Shown here: piece after piece, positions 63,248 to 64,000 of the stretch
Numbering within the stretch: the first letter of the stretch is position 1
Layout: the number at the start of each line of letters is the position of its first letter
Assembly: GCF_007750855.1 (NCBI RefSeq)
Contig: NZ_CP036291.1
Coordinates: 2,914,001 to 2,978,000, forward strand
Direction of reading: 5' to 3'
Length of the DNA stretch: 64,000 nucleotides
Source of the DNA: Pirellulimonas nuda
GTDB lineage: Bacteria > Planctomycetota > Planctomycetia > Pirellulales > Lacipirellulaceae
Program-made: the position numbers and the translations under genes
The notes under the pieces: model-generated
What the model was told of the DNA's origin: nothing
The model's database searches: none
The model's input: the letters and a program-made list of their open reading frames with translations, nothing else

Positions 63248-63536
63248 TAAGTCCCTGCCGAGGCACTGCTCCCAGTTTGCGAGGCTGGACGTGCCGGTGC
63301 TCGACGAGCTGGGCTAAGTCCCGGCGAGCAAGGCGGGCGCCGAGCAGCGGCAGGGCCTGGTGGCCACGGCCATCGTGCCGTTCAAAAACCGGATCGGAGT
63401 TCAGGGGAGTTAGCGGCTGACCGTCTCGGCGCTGGTCCCGTTGACCCACCGCTGCTAGTTCCTCGAATTCGCCGGCGAGAGCTACCGACGGCAGGACGCA
63501 CGTCGCCATGCAGCCGCCCGAACCGGGAAGAGTTAA
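63184..63536 (+). pseudogene. istB (IS21) remnant
   Basis: From about 63186 the sequence follows the 3' part of istB at 19450-19848: RKVRFFRATELITVLLEARD in one frame, then VPVLDELG, a stop, VPASKAGAEQ, and later EFAGESYRRQDARRH. It has in-frame stops, a deletion in the middle and frameshifts, so it is dead. It overlaps and replaces the last codons of the P-type ATPase. Confidence 0.8.
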
Positions 63537-63591
63537 GCGGATGCCGCGAGCTGCCGGGTGGCGACGGACCTTCACTCTACGGGCGTCCCCC

Positions 63592-64000
63592 TCAGCGGGG
63601 GCTTCGCACCGCGTTGGTGAGTTGGGCGCCGCGTCGGCCGGCTTGGTGCTCCGCGATGTTGGCGAGCGTCGTCTCGGCGATATTCGATAACGCCTCGCGT
63701 GTCAGGAACGCCTGGTGCGACGTGATCACGACGTTGTTGAAGGTCAACAGCCGCGCGAGCACGTCGTCCGAGAGGACCTTTCCAGAGACGTCGTGGAAAA
63801 AGATACCGGCTTCTTCTTCGTAGACGTCTAGCCCGGCGTAGCCGATCTGCCCCGATTTGAGTCCATCGATCAGGGCCCGCGTGTCGACCAGCCCCCCTCG
63901 GCTGGTATTGATCAGCATCACCCCTCGCTTCATGCGGGCGATAGCCGCCGCGTCGATCAGGTAGTGCGTCTCGGGGAAGAGCGGCAGGTGGAGGGTAATG
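63592..64000 (-). CDS. D-lactate dehydrogenase-like 2-hydroxyacid dehydrogenase, C-terminal part
   Basis: The last 135 codons of a D-isomer-specific 2-hydroxyacid dehydrogenase; the N-terminus lies beyond the window. Visible blocks are [40 protein letters not shown] (the Arg-containing substrate block), [20 protein letters not shown] with the Glu of the active site, and [20 protein letters not shown] with the catalytic His. YEEEAGIFF is characteristic of D-lactate dehydrogenases of the LdhA type, reducing pyruvate to D-lactate with NADH. It faces the stress cluster on the opposite strand. Confidence 0.88.
   Translation of the reverse strand, partial: ITLHLPLFPETHYLIDAAAIARMKRGVMLINTSRGGLVDTRALIDGLKSGQIGYAGLDVYEEEAGIFFHDVSGKVLSDDVLARLLTFNNVVITSHQAFLTREALSNIAETTLANIAEHQAGRRGAQLTNAVRSPR

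Noticed and set aside
1-64000. CRISPR arrays, rRNA or tRNA genes
   Set aside because: No regularly spaced direct repeats and no cloverleaf or rRNA-like sequence was noticed; repeats seen are IS ends and IS copies.

Overview
The window looks like chromosomal DNA of a marine-type planctomycete (Planctomycetota, probably Pirellulales). The basis is high GC content, many secreted type I sulfatases, secreted beta-helix and heparinase-like polysaccharide enzymes, and a heavy load of insertion sequences. The species cannot be named from sequence alone.

Layout. (1) 1-12643 is a sulfatase/glycosidase block: five sulfatase genes (one cut by the window edge), a C-terminal fragment of a sixth, and a GH78 alpha-L-rhamnosidase, which suggests degradation of a sulfated, rhamnose-containing polysaccharide. 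(2) 12893-22561 is a pile of mobile elements. An IS3-type element is cut by an IS21-type element. The istB gene of that element is cut in its Walker A codons by a 3.8 kb serine-recombinase element, which is itself cut by an ISAs1-type element. Degraded IS5 and ISL3 elements follow. (3) 23445-38831 is, apart from the insertion sequences, a run of plus-strand genes: a PcfJ-like protein followed by a large RNA-repair island. The island comprises an RNA ligase, an HD-domain/polynucleotide-kinase fusion, a SEC-C protein, Hen1, DUF4160, DUF2442, two RlaP-type nucleotidyltransferases, another nucleotidyltransferase, a P-loop kinase, a Thg1-like 3'-5' polymerase and the three-domain Pnkp. (4) 39366-56145 is a second polysaccharide block: an atypical Nramp-type transporter, a DUF6250-like protein, beta-helix proteins, a heparinase II/III-like lyase and a large GH67-like/beta-helix fusion. 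(5) 56344-64000 holds an IS1380 element, two tandem-USP proteins, a P2-type cation ATPase and part of a D-lactate dehydrogenase gene.

The main finding is the RNA-repair island. Its core matches the known Pnkp/Hen1 pathway: Pnkp heals and seals cleaved RNA ends, and Hen1 2'-O-methylates the 3' end so that the repaired RNA resists a second cut. Here the core is packed with a second ligase, extra end-healing enzymes and end-polymerising enzymes, suggesting repair of tRNAs cut by ribotoxins. Two of its genes, the RNA ligase and the Thg1-like gene, are each split by an IS. Clean target-site duplications let the original reading frames be restored exactly on paper.

Insertion sequences also split the Nramp-type gene, the GH67-like/beta-helix gene, istB and the serine recombinase. 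In every one of these cases, removing the insert and one copy of the duplicated target or core rejoins the frame. The inserts are therefore recent, and the window records a genome being actively remodelled by transposition.
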